From: Symbiodinium natans
Lineage: Eukaryota > Sar > Dinophyceae > Suessiales > Symbiodiniaceae
DNA length: 64,000 nucleotides
NCBI GenBank assembly: GCA_905221605.1
Contig: CAJNDS010002625.1
Location: 226,001 to 290,000 of the forward strand
Reading direction: 5' to 3'
Numbering within the stretch: position 1 is the stretch's first letter; each line of letters opens with the position of its first letter. The position numbers were made by a program, and so were the translations under genes. Below, one piece after another: positions 1 through 10,395 of this stretch. Under the pieces are notes generated by a model, which worked only from the letters and a program-made list of their open reading frames with translations, made no database searches and was not told where the DNA came from.

Positions 1-3000
1 CTGCTGGATTCAGTGGACGAAAGTGACGAAACGTCGTCAGCGTCGGAACCAATGTCATCAGCATTCAGCACATCCAAAGCGTCATCCACCGCCGCCGCCT
101 CGCCCAGCGGATCGTGCCCACCTTCCATTGGCTCCTCGTCAAGCGGACCCACCCCACCTTCCATTGGCTCAGCTTCTGCAGGGGGCCGCCGCGGCCTCCC
201 CGAACGAGTGGCCCTCCTCTTTTTGGGCATGGGCTCGCCAATCAGCCAATCTTCCTCAACATGGGTAAAGCGGGTTCCTCGTGAGCGCTTCGCCAATCTG
301 GCATGAATCTGGTCATCTGTCAAGCCCAGGAGTCGCATGTAAACGTGGTCAGGTTCACCATAGGGGACCTGCGTGACAGTCTCACCATCCAGCTTTGCCA
401 ACGCACACAAGTAGTGCCTGCTAACCGTGTCAGCACGCTCACGTGTATACCAAACTTTTTCAGATGAGGCGTCGTGAACATGTTTTGTCTTTCTCAGCTC
501 TTTGTGCTTGGCCGCTGTAATGACCTCATGCTCCCAACCATTGTCGTCTAAGTGGAGAATGATTTGGAAGAGAGAAGCTTCCTCCAGGGGTCCATCAGAC
601 CTTTGCAACAGTCGACGGGAATTCAGCAAGGCCACACACTGCTGCACACGCTCGTGGCCAGCCTGAGTCAGTTTCCAGGGAGGGCCCGCCAAGAGGTCTC
701 GACTCGCCAACCAATCCAAGACTTCAAGAACAGGCTCAGGTATGTCTGTCGTAAGAGGCAAACCATCTGTTGCTTTCAGCAACCTAGCCAACGTCTCTGT
801 CACATGTGGTTTTAGTTCCGGAGGTACCTGGGAAGTGAGCTGATTGTCGAAATAATGGTGCAGGGTCGAAGTATCTGCATCCCAGACATACAGACCCAGC
901 AACTCTGACAAGGACAACTGGCTCACATGCAACATCAAAGGAGCCATCTGGCGGGTAGAATCGCCAGTGGCTGCACGCAGAGAGACATGAAGATCTTTCT
1001 TCTCTACATCAACATGAAGAATGTTGTGCAGCTGGATGAACCACATGCCACTCAACTGCGCTTCTCCCTCGACATGGGTTCTGTTGAATCGCCCTGGCTG
1101 CTCATGTGCAACAGATGCAACAACGAAGTCATCAGCCAAGGCATCCCCTCCGCCAGAAAGGAGTCGGGCAAGGGGTTGTGACTGTCCAAAGTCAGGCAAA
1201 AGTGGCAAAACCGCAGCTTGATTCTGCGCATTGTCTGCCGGGTCTGCCGGCGCTGGCAAGGCCTCCCAGCCCAAACTGAAGTCTTCCAAAGCAGGCAGAG
1301 ATGGAGGTGGGGGAGCCAGCAACGCGCTAAGGTTGTGCAAAGCAGAAACGTTGAACTTCATGGTGAAGTACATGTTGCGGTGCACAGCCTTCTTGACATC
1401 CTGCCAAGCCAAGGTTCTCCGAAGGGAAACAGCTCCTGCTGGCAGCCGCTCTGTGTCGGAGTCTCGGTTCTCCAGAGCCTGCTGAGGCTGCAGCACACGC
1501 TGTGAGAGAACCCTCTGCGGCACTGTTGCTGGAAGGTCCAGTGAATACTTGCAGAAGGGGTCATCGTGATATATTATTCTCCACGACATGTCCTGCTTCT
1601 TGGCTGTCTTCGCGCTGATCCAGCCACTCTGCAACAGCACATCCTGCGAAAAGCCCAGTCGCTGAGCAGCGGCACGACCATTCGATACACCATCCATGAT
1701 AGATGCCAGCTCCAGTGCATCATCTGGATGGGCACGAAGGTGCGCCCTGATCTCAGGCATGCGATGCGACAGACTGGTATAAGCTGCGGAGTGACGGGGA
1801 GCATGTTGGGAAGCCTTCTTGGTGCGAGCGTGCTGGCCCTCCACCCTCCAAGCGGACGTAAACATGAGGCGAAGCTCGGCCGCCTGCTGTCGAAGCGGCA
1901 ACAAGATCTCAGCATCATGCCACAGACCGCCTCCTTGTATGAATGCATGCACAGCATCCATGTCTTCCCGGAGCCTCCGGAGCCTGGGGTGCTCAGAATC
2001 AGAAACGGCGGCGCTGGCACACTTCTGTAGGCATTGAACACGGACCTGTGGATCCCAATGCGCCAAGCCAGCCAAAGCATGCGGAGGTTGTTGCCAAAAG
2101 CTCAACTTCAGCACATACGTGTTCACCATGTGCCTGCGCGCAAGTTCAAAATCCTGCATCAGCTCAGTCACCTGTGCCTCTGTTAGGCCTCTCGGCATCA
2201 TAACCTGCAGGGCACTGCCACTAGCCTCGAACAAGGACTGGAGCAAGTCAAAGAAGCCTCCAGAGGCCAGTTCGGCACACCGCCGGCCCCTGAGTGGACA
2301 CGGCGGGAGGTCCGAGTGTTCGAAATCCACATCCTGATGGCAAGGGCAGCTGTTCGCAAATTTCACTGCTTGTCGCTGCACAACTGCGACTTGCAGGAGG
2401 ACCTTGATGGAACCCCAGAAGTACGGGGACGAAATGCCGTCATCTGCGGCTTGCAAATTCACCCCCAAATCACCCTCTGCCCCATCACCAGGTCGAGCAG
2501 CAGGCACTGCAGCACCCGCTTCACCTCTATGTCCAAGAAAAGAAGCCAAGTTCCAATGCATTCTCAAGGCACCTTCCAGATCATGGAGTTCCTCGATTGA
2601 GGTCGCAACAGTGTTCCATCGCTTTTCGTGAGGAACGACCTGAAAGGACTGAATCGCATCCATGTGCGCCTGGCCTGGCCCGAAGCTGAAACATGTTTCG
2701 ATGAGCTGCTGCTTAGTCTCGCGACCCGCCAGCAGGGAGCAAATAGCTTTGAGCGCAGTCATCATTGATGAGTAACAAGCTAGAATATCTGCAAGGTTGG
2801 CTGTAACATTGTGTATGATGTGCATCATGTCAGGACCCTCAAGCGTATCTGCAAAACTCACCTTGTCGTCCTGGCCTTCACCGTCAGCGTCAGGATGGTC
2901 CGGGGCTGCAGCAAGAGCGAAGCACTCCTCAACAGCCGGCATCGGACCCATAAGCATTTCCTCCTCCAGGACAGGCTCGCTGCCCTTGCAATGCAGGTAG

Positions 3001-3461
3001 GGTAGTATGCTGTCCAGGTCAACCCCTTCTACCCGACACAAAGCCTTCTCCGTTCCATAGTCTGTGTGCATGCTCACGACAGATTGGCAAAGCTCTCGAA
3101 GCTCTGCTCTAGAGTTGCAGAGAAGCCCAAGCGTGTGAAGAAAACATCGAAGCTTTGCAGGAAGGTTTGTCCGGGAATGCGCCAGCATGATGATCGGTGC
3201 AACATGCCAGGTAATGCGGCCAGACAACCTCCCCAACAACTCCTTCTCCCTTTCTTGCAGCCTGGCTCGGTCAGCAGCGGTCATGGAGGTGAGGCTGTCC
3301 AACTCCACCATGTCCTGCATTGGCAAGTGAATGTGTCGCACCGCACACAAGCCGGGAAACATGAACTCTATTAATGATTGCGCTGGAAACTCAATCGCCT
3401 TTTGCGCACAGGCCACAGCCACACCACCACGCAAGTTCTCAGTTCTCACTGTACAGGAAAC
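1..3461 (-). CDS. Transposase/RNase-H-like large protein, C-terminal exon (runs off left edge)
   Basis: The minus strand is open without a stop from 3461 to the window edge, about 1,150 codons, which chance cannot explain. The first in-frame stop upstream is at 3462-3464. A splice acceptor (CTGTACAG, ending at 3449) or one ending in CTGAG a few bases later would start this exon. Near the start is an Asp in the context DYGTEKAL (codon 3060-3062). About 80 codons on is PDMMHIIHN, and then KRWNTV. From memory, this order (Asp-x-Gly-Thr-Glu, Met-His-x-x-His-Asn, Arg-Trp) resembles uncharacterised, highly multicopy dinoflagellate proteins that look RNase-H/DDE-like. The tail is Lys/Arg- then Ser-rich. 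It is probably the continuation of the 5031-6428 frame, which carries a first candidate Asp. Coding status is near certain; the family assignment is inference. Confidence 0.75.
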
Positions 3462-3464
3462 TCA

Positions 3465-3952
3465 GATACAAAAAGCCAGAGCCAGGTTTCAGGGCCTAAT
3501 GCGACCTCAGGATTGCAGGCATTCCGGCGCCGGCGCAGTTAAGGTTTATCTCAAACACGTCTGGGCTTAGAGGTTTATTCCCTCCGCTTCCTGCCAAGAA
3601 GCATTTGGAACAAGCAGACACGAATCTCCGTCCCTTCCCCCCCCCCCGCCCTGTGGGACCCCCACCTTGCCCAAAGATCTCCTTTTTCTCTGGCACCCCC
3701 ACCCTGGAACCCCCCCCCACCCCCACAACCACCCTCCTGACACACCTGCAACGCTAACCGCTAACTGGTTACGTAGTAACCCCAATAACCCCAACCGCCC
3801 TAACACTAACCCTAACCCCGTAACCCCCCTCTCCTTGTTTAAGGCCCTTTCGGCTGCTGAGGCGGCACGCGCAAGCGTTTACAATTATTATACTATTGTA
3901 CGATGCGCTTCTTCCATAGCAATGGATGGGGGCGCACGGTCACTGCATTGCC
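3465..3952. other. Non-coding stretch with C-rich and telomere-like sequence
   Basis: Between the two minus-strand frames the plus strand holds runs of C (around 3637-3725), followed by degenerate CCCTAACC-like units at about 3755-3830. No convincing frame is present. It is probably intron of the flanking large gene or the 3' flank of the nested zinc-finger frame. Confidence 0.5.
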
Positions 3953-4855
3953 TCACCCTGACTTCAGGAAGTGCGCTATGCTCTCCAGGAAACAGCCTAC
4001 CCGCGCACACTCACTGCCAGCGTTGCCGCCACCACTGGCACTGCTGCCGGCGTCCTCCCGCCTGCGCGGTGCAAGGCCACGATCCCGACGATCCTCGTCC
4101 ACCTCGGCGGCAGGGCGCTTCCTGGCCAAAGGTGGCTGCTCATTGGCTCCCATCCTCCACGGGGCAATGGCCTTCACCTTCTCTTTCTTCTCCGCAGGCT
4201 TGCGCATCACAGGCTCTGATGGCGAACGCCCACGCAGCTGTGACCGAGAAACCAAATCGATCTTTCGGCGTGGCAGCGGCGAGCGTGTCTCTTTCCTGTT
4301 GCCGGCTGCCTTCTTGCCACCGTGCTTGCAGGTGTACTCATGCTGCGCCCAACTCATCGCACAGTCCACCACCCACTTGCCGCACTTCTCACATGGCTTT
4401 CGAAGGTCTTTCTCTCCCCGCGCCTTGCGGCACCTTGCGCTGTACTTCTGGGGCTCCCTGATGGCCCAGGCACTATTGTCCTTGATGTACTTGCCACAGA
4501 TTCGACAGTAGATGCCTGTTCCATCTCCTTCTTCACGGTCCGACACAAGGCTGAAATCTTCATCCGCACCCTGATCCTTCTTGACTTTCTGGGGATTCTC
4601 TGGTGGCACACGCGCTGGCTCCCTTTCCTTTGGCTTTGCCTCCGTCGCATCTTCTGGCCTGTGCGGCCTCTCGTCCTCAGAGCCACCGTAGTCCACAGAC
4701 GAAGCTTTTTCATCTTCCTGCTCTCCGTGCTCCCTCTGTGGCGCCTTCTTCTTCACAGTCTCCGTGTCCTCAGGCTCAGACTCATAAGTGTACTCGTACG
4801 ACGGTTCGTCATAGGAGGCGGACTCGTCCCGCGCCCTAGCTGCCCTGCCTGCCAT
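3953..4855 (-). CDS. Zinc-finger protein nested between the two parts of the large gene
   Basis: This is a 300-residue frame. The ATG at 4855 is chosen because the upstream in-frame extension (to 5026) is Cys-rich low-quality sequence, while the protein from this Met starts with a basic MAGRAARARD segment. Residues 11-115 are strongly acidic and charged. Two cysteine clusters follow: Cys117/Cys120/Cys142, then Cys155/Cys158/His172/Cys176 (C-x2-C-x13-H-x4-C), which reads as a C2HC zinc finger. The C-terminal third is Arg/Lys/Ser-rich. A charged protein with a C2HC finger would suit nucleic-acid binding, such as an accessory ORF of a mobile element; this is inference. It lies on the same strand as the flanking halves of the large gene, in what would be its intron. 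Confidence 0.7.
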   Translation of the reverse strand: MAGRAARARDESASYDEPSYEYTYESEPEDTETVKKKAPQREHGEQEDEKASSVDYGGSEDERPHRPEDATEAKPKEREPARVPPENPQKVKKDQGADEDFSLVSDREEGDGTGIYCRICGKYIKDNSAWAIREPQKYSARCRKARGEKDLRKPCEKCGKWVVDCAMSWAQHEYTCKHGGKKAAGNRKETRSPLPRRKIDLVSRSQLRGRSPSEPVMRKPAEKKEKVKAIAPWRMGANEQPPLARKRPAAEVDEDRRDRGLAPRRREDAGSSASGGGNAGSECARVGCFLESIAHFLKSG

Positions 4856-5030
4856 GGCACCAACGAGACGGCCTATTGGCCCTAAATACATCCTCACACA
4901 CAGCACCCTTGAGCACTGCAATGCGCCACACACTGCATCACTGCCATAGGCACAACATGCCAGGACATGCCACACAAGCTGACCGACCTGCTGACCTGCT
5001 AACTGCTGCCTACATCTAACATGCAATGTG

Positions 5031-6428
5031 TCACTGAATGGTTGAACTGCTTCGGTCCTTGTGATTCTCCAGCAGGTGACTCTTCTGAACGACGTTCACC
5101 ACAGTCACTTGGTACTCCTGCTTGGCCTGCCACGTCGCATCAGTCTGCACGTACAATGAGACTCCTGCCCCACCCTGGTGTTGCAAGTGGGAAGTCAGCC
5201 ACTTCCTGAAGAGCAGCATCCAAGACACGTCAAGGCGTGCACGACATCTTGACAACGTTGCTGCAGACGGAATCCTTAAGTACGACCCACTCTCGGAGAC
5301 CCCATCAATGAACTGCAGTGTTTCTTCTTTGGCTCCAGGAGGAAGAAGGATGCCGCACGCGTGCCGCAGAGCTGACTTCAAGTCCCTGTCATTCTGCAAG
5401 AACCCACTTATCCAGAAGAATTCCACAAGCCTAACTGCTGCGTACTTGCGAAACTTTTGCAATGAACCCGCTTCATGCACGAACACCCGTTTGTCAAGCG
5501 CATGCTTCTGCAAGGCCTGAGCTGCTGACAGGAGGTCTGCCAGGACTGTTTTCTGAGACCCCTCCCCATGCATCGGCTGCAGAATACCTGCGCCCACTGT
5601 CTGTAGAATACCAAGAATATTCTCTGTAACAGCTTGCCCAGCATCTGGAACAGCATGCCCCTGGATGTACTTGTATATGTGCATGTGAGCCGGCAAGTCC
5701 TGAAACGAATTTTGCAATGACATGAACGTCTGCAACGCAGGCTCTGCATCATCAACAACACGTCGACGGTTCCAGCCTGAAGCTACCAAATCAACTGTTT
5801 CCACAGCGTCAGGCACTGCAGCTCTAGTCCATTGCTGATCTGCCAGCAAGTACACAACCGGCTTGGGCAATCTCAACACAAGCTCGGGAATTCTACCACC
5901 ACTAAAGCGCATCCAACTTGCGAGCTCACGTGGCCCTACTCCAATCACTCGGCAGTTCCACAAGCGCGCCGCCCAAACAGGGTTCAGCTGGAAAAAAAAA
6001 GTGTTCTTGCCCGTCTTTGTTTCCTGCAAGGACATTTTAAGCGACAGCATCTGAACCTTCACAATGCGATAATAACGCAACGATGATTCCAGTGTGCTTC
6101 CTGCTAGCACGCTCCAGAAATCAAACTGACTTTTCATCTCTGCACACAAAGGCAAGAGAGAGTGCTGCACAGCAAAGGCCTCAACGAGGGCCAGGGCGAC
6201 AACTTCATTCCCAGCAGGCCAAATTGACCGGCAAACAGTGCCCACTTCTAAGCCATTGCTCTGCTCATACTCTGACAAGCATGCATGAATGCCTGGGCTG
6301 GCTTCGGCTTCAGCATTCAACAGAGCCACGGATCGATTGCAAACGCCAGGACGGCCTTGCCGCATTTTGCGCTTAGCATTGCTGAAAGTAGCCAACCACA
6401 CCACAATTTGCGCACCATCGCACGCCAT
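5031..6428 (-). CDS. Transposase/RNase-H-like large protein, N-terminal part
   Basis: This is an open frame of 465 residues from an ATG preceded by an in-frame TGA. It is mostly helical, hydrophobic-rich globular sequence. Near its end it carries YVQTDATWQAKQEYQ with Asp430, a plausible first catalytic Asp of an RNase-H fold. The natural-looking sequence stops at LLENHKD, after which a few Ser/Thr residues lead into a TGA. The codon for Lys is followed by GACC, a possible GA-type 5' splice site. Joining there to an acceptor at about 3441-3449 would connect the frame to the 1-3461 frame, which carries a second candidate Asp. The function is therefore a putative transposase-derived protein. I do not recognise a named family precisely. 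Confidence 0.7.
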   Translation of the reverse strand: MACDGAQIVVWLATFSNAKRKMRQGRPGVCNRSVALLNAEAEASPGIHACLSEYEQSNGLEVGTVCRSIWPAGNEVVALALVEAFAVQHSLLPLCAEMKSQFDFWSVLAGSTLESSLRYYRIVKVQMLSLKMSLQETKTGKNTFFFQLNPVWAARLWNCRVIGVGPRELASWMRFSGGRIPELVLRLPKPVVYLLADQQWTRAAVPDAVETVDLVASGWNRRRVVDDAEPALQTFMSLQNSFQDLPAHMHIYKYIQGHAVPDAGQAVTENILGILQTVGAGILQPMHGEGSQKTVLADLLSAAQALQKHALDKRVFVHEAGSLQKFRKYAAVRLVEFFWISGFLQNDRDLKSALRHACGILLPPGAKEETLQFIDGVSESGSYLRIPSAATLSRCRARLDVSWMLLFRKWLTSHLQHQGGAGVSLYVQTDATWQAKQEYQVTVVNVVQKSHLLENHKDRSSSTIQ

Positions 6429-6463
6429 CGATCACTTATGAGCGTTTCTAGATCTGAGTCTAT

Positions 6464-7188
6464 GACCAGGAAACTGTCTTACAACCTATTTGCAGAACAA
6501 ATATGCCCTGCCATTGAAGCTGCCAGAATACTGCTGCTGCAAAACATGAAATCTCCGTTTCACAGACAAAGTTCGAGACATTGGCCGCAAGCTCACCAAC
6601 AATAGGCGCTGTTCAAGGCAGTGCCCCCAAGCAGTGAGCGATATGTGCTTTTCTTCGTAGGGTTTTCAAGCTGCTGTGTTATTTCTGCAAAAAAATGGCG
6701 AAACAGGCTACTTAGTAAAATCCCGCAGACAAATTCCAAAACATGGCAGGGAAGCGCACCTTAAAAAGTATCTCCAAGGCAATGCCCCCAAACAGTGTGA
6801 TTCACCGTGTGATGCTTCTTGTTTTTGACCAGGAAACTGTTTTACATCCTTTTTGCAAAGCAAATATGCCCTGGCATTGAAGCTGCCAGAATACTGCTGC
6901 TGTAAAACATATTTTCTGAGCTAGTCTGTCCATTTCACAGACAAAGTTCGAGACATTGGCAGGAAGCTCACCAACAATAGACGCTGTTCAAGGCAGTGCC
7001 CCCAAGCAGTGAGATATGACTGCTTTTTTCCGTAGGGCAATCAAGCTGCTGTGTTATTTCTGCAAAAAATGGCGAAACAGGCCACTTAGTAAAATCCCAC
7101 CAGACAAATTCCAAAACATGGCAGGGAAGCGCACCTTAAAAAGTATTTCCAAGGCAATGCCCCAAACAGTGTGATGCTTCTTGTTTTT
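6464..7188. repeat. Tandem duplication, two ~363-bp units
   Basis: Unit 1 (6464-6826) and unit 2 (6827-7188) both begin GACCAGGAAACTGT and share almost every base through CAGTGTGAT...TTGTTTTTGAC. Unit 2 differs by small indels, for example an extra TTTTCTGAGCTAGTCTGTC segment near 6912. The array lies immediately upstream of the minus-strand large gene and could include its promoter or 5' UTR. I see no gene in it. Confidence 0.9.
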
Positions 7189-7264
7189 GACTCGGGGGCC
7201 AGAGCGCCTGCGACAGGAGAGCTTTAGCGAAATTAACTAGGAGCTCCTGGCTCGGTCAAAGACA

Positions 7265-7798
7265 ATGCCTAAGGCTAAAGCCAAAGCTGCCGCGGACGCT
7301 GCTAAGCCGTCCACCGTTCTGCCAAAGAAGGACGTGGAGCCTACCGACTATCCATCTGCCAGCGGTCTGTCGAGGAAGGGTGTGGCAGAAGCTGATCAAG
7401 CGTCAGCCCCCGCTCTGAGCGGGACTTTCCAGCACGAGATCGGGCAGGAGTTGAACGTCAGAGGCTCCAAGTTCACGAGCGTCGGATGGAAGGACAAGGT
7501 GGCTTTGATCAAACCCGTAGATAAGGCGGGGAAATATGAGGCGTTTCAGTGGGTGAGCAACAAGGTGGCTGGCATAGGTTTCGTCACGGTGGAGTTCGCT
7601 GGGGTACAGAGCCGCACCCGCAACGTCGTGTGGATGACTCCCAAGCTCGGCGTCCTCCTGATTGAAGGGAAGGAGGTTGCCTGTGCATCCACTTCAATCG
7701 TTCATTTGGAGGTGGAGGATTTGATGTTGCTTCGTCAGCCCGGTGAGAACGCACATCCACCGCTCATAGAAGGTGCTTTGCCATCGAAAGGTAACTGA
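7265..7798 (+). CDS. Hypothetical protein, 177 residues
   Basis: The frame runs from ATG (7265) to TGA (7796-7798). Residues 1-25 are Lys/Ala/Pro-rich (MPKAKAKAAADAAKPS), then a linker, then about 100 residues alternating Val/Ile/Leu with charged residues (for example KVALIKPVDK, GIGFVTVEFAG, LGVLLIEGKEVA), as expected of a small beta-rich domain. I do not recognise a family. It is followed by a 22-bp minisatellite and lies among mobile-element remains, so it may belong to a transposable element. Length and composition argue for real coding, but there is no motif to confirm it. Confidence 0.5.
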   Translation: MPKAKAKAAADAAKPSTVLPKKDVEPTDYPSASGLSRKGVAEADQASAPALSGTFQHEIGQELNVRGSKFTSVGWKDKVALIKPVDKAGKYEAFQWVSNKVAGIGFVTVEFAGVQSRTRNVVWMTPKLGVLLIEGKEVACASTSIVHLEVEDLMLLRQPGENAHPPLIEGALPSKGN

Positions 7799-8107
7799 GC
7801 GCTTGCCTTCTCATTTTTGTCGCTCGGTGTTAGCCTAGGCACCGCCCGAACAGACTGAGACGCGTTGGGGAGGTGGGGGAGCCTGTTGCACAGACCTAAG
7901 GTTCCTCTGCTGTAGACACTCCAATTTCCTCAGTGTATAGGACAGACCGGTCTTCTTGATCGAGGCCACCTTCTGGAAGAGAAACGAGTTTGCGCGCGGA
8001 TCTTGTATTCGTTCATCCTAAAGCCAGAGTCGCCCAAAAGCTCCCAGTCGTTGCCACATCTCGAGGGTGTCATAGGCCTCGGGCTCGCGATTTCTCCCTC
8101 CCCATAT

Positions 8108-8410
8108 CGCTGAAGGTCCCAAAAAGCCCGGTACAGTCACCCAAAAGGGCGGTACAGTCACCCAAAAAGAGCGGAACCCAAAAAGAGCGGTACAGTCACC
8201 CAAAAAGAGCGTTACAATCACCCAAAAAGGGCGGTACAGTCACCCAAAAAGGGTGGTACAGTCACTCCAAAAGGGCAGTACAGTCACCCAAAAAGAGCGA
8301 TACAGTCACCCAAAAAAGGCGGTACAGTCACCCAAAAAAGAATCGTACAGTCACCCAAAAAGAGCGGTACAGTCACCCAAAAAGGGCGATACAGTCACCC
8401 GAAAAGGGCG
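8108..8410. repeat. 22-bp minisatellite (GCGGTACAGTCACCCAAAAAG)
   Basis: About 13 head-to-tail copies of GCGGTACAGTCACCCAAAAAG(A/G) with scattered substitutions and one shortened unit near 8170-8180. Because 22 is not a multiple of 3, translation gives a shifting Lys/Ser/Thr/Gln repeat with no stop, which explains the long apparent frame at 7990-8475. Confidence 0.9.
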
Positions 8411-8870
8411 CTAGAGTTCAAAATGCACGGTGCACTCACGTGAAAGCCCCTACCAAGCCGATAGCGTCATCGTAAAGTCATTATTGCGACGACTCTCAGG
8501 TCGCGCACGCTTTCGCCTCCGGGAACCGGAGGGAATCTTAGAGGCCGGGAAAAGCTAGAGTCAACTTGCCGCGTAGCTTTAGTTCTCGAGCTGGTGCACT
8601 GTTTTTGAGCGCACGATCACGTAGTGTTTCGACCTGGTCCTCGACACAAAGGTTTCTTGCCTGCTAGATGACTTGTTCGTGTTCCCTCCTAGCCAGGCGT
8701 CGAGTCAAATTTCTTTGGCTTCGAGATCTTCGACGAATCGAGGCCTCTGACTGTTCGAGTTCCTCGGTAGCGGTTTTTAGCTCTGAGCCGCGACTTGTTG
8801 AACGCCTTGATGCCTACGTTTCGTGAATCGAAGCTATCTTCAGGACGATCGTCGAGTAACGTGCAAGGGC
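8411..8870. other. No gene seen
   Basis: This is unique-looking sequence between the minisatellite and the gag-like frame. It would lie downstream of the truncated gag frame on the minus strand, where pol would be expected, but I find no protease, integrase or reverse-transcriptase motif. Confidence 0.4.
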
Positions 8871-9488
8871 CTACTCAACCCACGCTTCGATTTCCGAACG
8901 CCTGCCTTTCGACATGCGTGAACCATCTAGCATGGGAAGTTTCGGTACATAACTCTCCGCCTTTGGATTCCTGATGGGCGCCCCATCGTCAACTTCCATC
9001 GCATGGTCGGCACTGCTGCTCAAACTGCTGATGCTCACGTTGGCTCTCTCCCGCCGACTGGCGTTGCCCTCACCGTTGCCTTGGTTTGACAACATCGCTT
9101 CCACCAGAGACATCATCTGAGATGTCTGCTGCTGTTGCTGCTGCATGTGCTGCTGCTGTTGCTGTACTGTCTGCACCAAAACGTGAGACTCAAGAGCTGC
9201 TTGCACTGCTGCAGTGTCGAGTTGCGGCTGCACTCCTCCCAGACCTGGTGGGGCCATTAGAGGTGGCTGCAACGGTGTGTTAACTCCCGGCGATGCACTT
9301 CCAACGCTTCCCTGTGGCACCACAGGGCTTGCTCCAGCTGTTCCCTGTGCCGACAGGTTCGACATGGGACTAAAAAACGTTCCTACCGACCAACGGCAAG
9401 ACTGGCAACGCACGTGGTCTGTTTCTCCGCACCATTCCATCAGGTCCTTCTTCCCCGATGTTGTAGTACGACGGACGTCCACGCTCAA
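8871..9488 (-). pseudogene. Truncated gag-like frame of an LTR-type retroelement
   Basis: The frame is about 205 residues; its upstream end opens with TTG, and the first in-frame Met (MSNLSAQG) lies about 40 residues in. It has a Pro/Gly/Ser-rich N-terminal part, a Gln-rich helix (QQQQQHMQQQQQQ) followed by MMSLVEAML, an acidic linker, and then LPMLDGSRMSKGRRSEIEAWVE before a TGA. The last segment resembles the start of the structured gag domain in dinoflagellate copia-like polyproteins (leucine, target sentence on 'Gly-Arg-x-x-Glu-Ile'); this is from memory. An ATG in another frame (MVERGRPSYY, about 9491) reads into the same region and suggests a frameshift near 9370. The gag core, protease and pol are missing, so this is a remnant. 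Confidence 0.5.
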
Positions 9489-9727
9489 CCATGGTCACAG
9501 ACTCTCACGCCACGCACTTGCCAACTTTCACTTGTTGCGTATTGGGCTCCTTTTCTCAACAACGGAGTCTCCACGCTCCGCTACCACGTAAAAGACCAAA
9601 GTCACGCACAAGACAAACAACTCACTCGTGTTCCAAAGTACCAAGTGCAAGTAACCCTTCACAGTCACACAGCTCACAGGCACTCCAAACACTTCTTTTA
9701 GCTTTCTCGCACTTAAACACGTCCGGT

Positions 9728-9739
9728 CTTGAGCCAAAA
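9728..9739 (-). other. Relic of the dinoflagellate spliced leader
   Basis: The minus strand reads TTTTGGCTCAAG, identical to the last 12 nt of the conserved 22-nt dinoflagellate spliced leader. It lies about 240 nt upstream of the gag-like frame on the same strand, where a trans-spliced 5' end would be. The bases further upstream do not match the leader, as expected of a 5'-truncated relic. A 12-nt match by chance in both strands of this window has an expectation of about 0.01. Confidence 0.6.
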
Positions 9740-10395
9740 CACTCTAAAAACCGTGGCAACGCAGGAAAACAGAGCTGACCTCTACACTGGCGCACACATA
9801 GGGCAACATGGACTACCCCTATAGTTCACGCTGCCCACTGCTTGAGCATCACACGCATGCCTGCGAAAGATCCAGAGGCATTATGGGGGCCTCATGTGGA
9901 ATTCCCCAAAAGCAAAGCAATTGGGAGATCCCCTGGTTGCTTGGACGGTCTGCAAACCAACCGAGTGGTGTGTGAAAATTTGAGGTCTCCACAACTGTCC
10001 TGCTGGCGTAGACTGGGAGCCAGAACTAGGCATGAGACGGTACGGGTTGCTGGGTCCGAGCCCCACAGTGCTCGAGTATGACACGCACGCTCTTTCTGGA
10101 GAACTTGCAGGAGTCCATAATTGGACATTCCGGGTGTCCAAACAGCCAAATTTCCGGCCATGGCTTGTTATGGTGATTCAGACGATTGGCTGGGAGGATT
10201 GCTGCTTGCCTTTGATCATTCGCAAGCGGGAGACCTACCATTCTTCGCTTCCCGACAATATGCAGGTGGCTCCAAATACGGGCAGGCTTACGGACCTGCA
10301 AGTGAACGTGCCGCTGGCCCGCCGCTGGCGGCCACAGTTGCACTGCTTGCTGGCCTCTCAAAGGCCGACAAGACGGAAATAAAGTTAAAACTTTG

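Noticed and set aside
8108-8410. CRISPR array
   Set aside because: Units are head-to-tail with no spacers, and the genome is eukaryotic.
7990-8475. 161-residue Lys/Ser-rich protein
   Set aside because: It is the translation of the 22-bp minisatellite.
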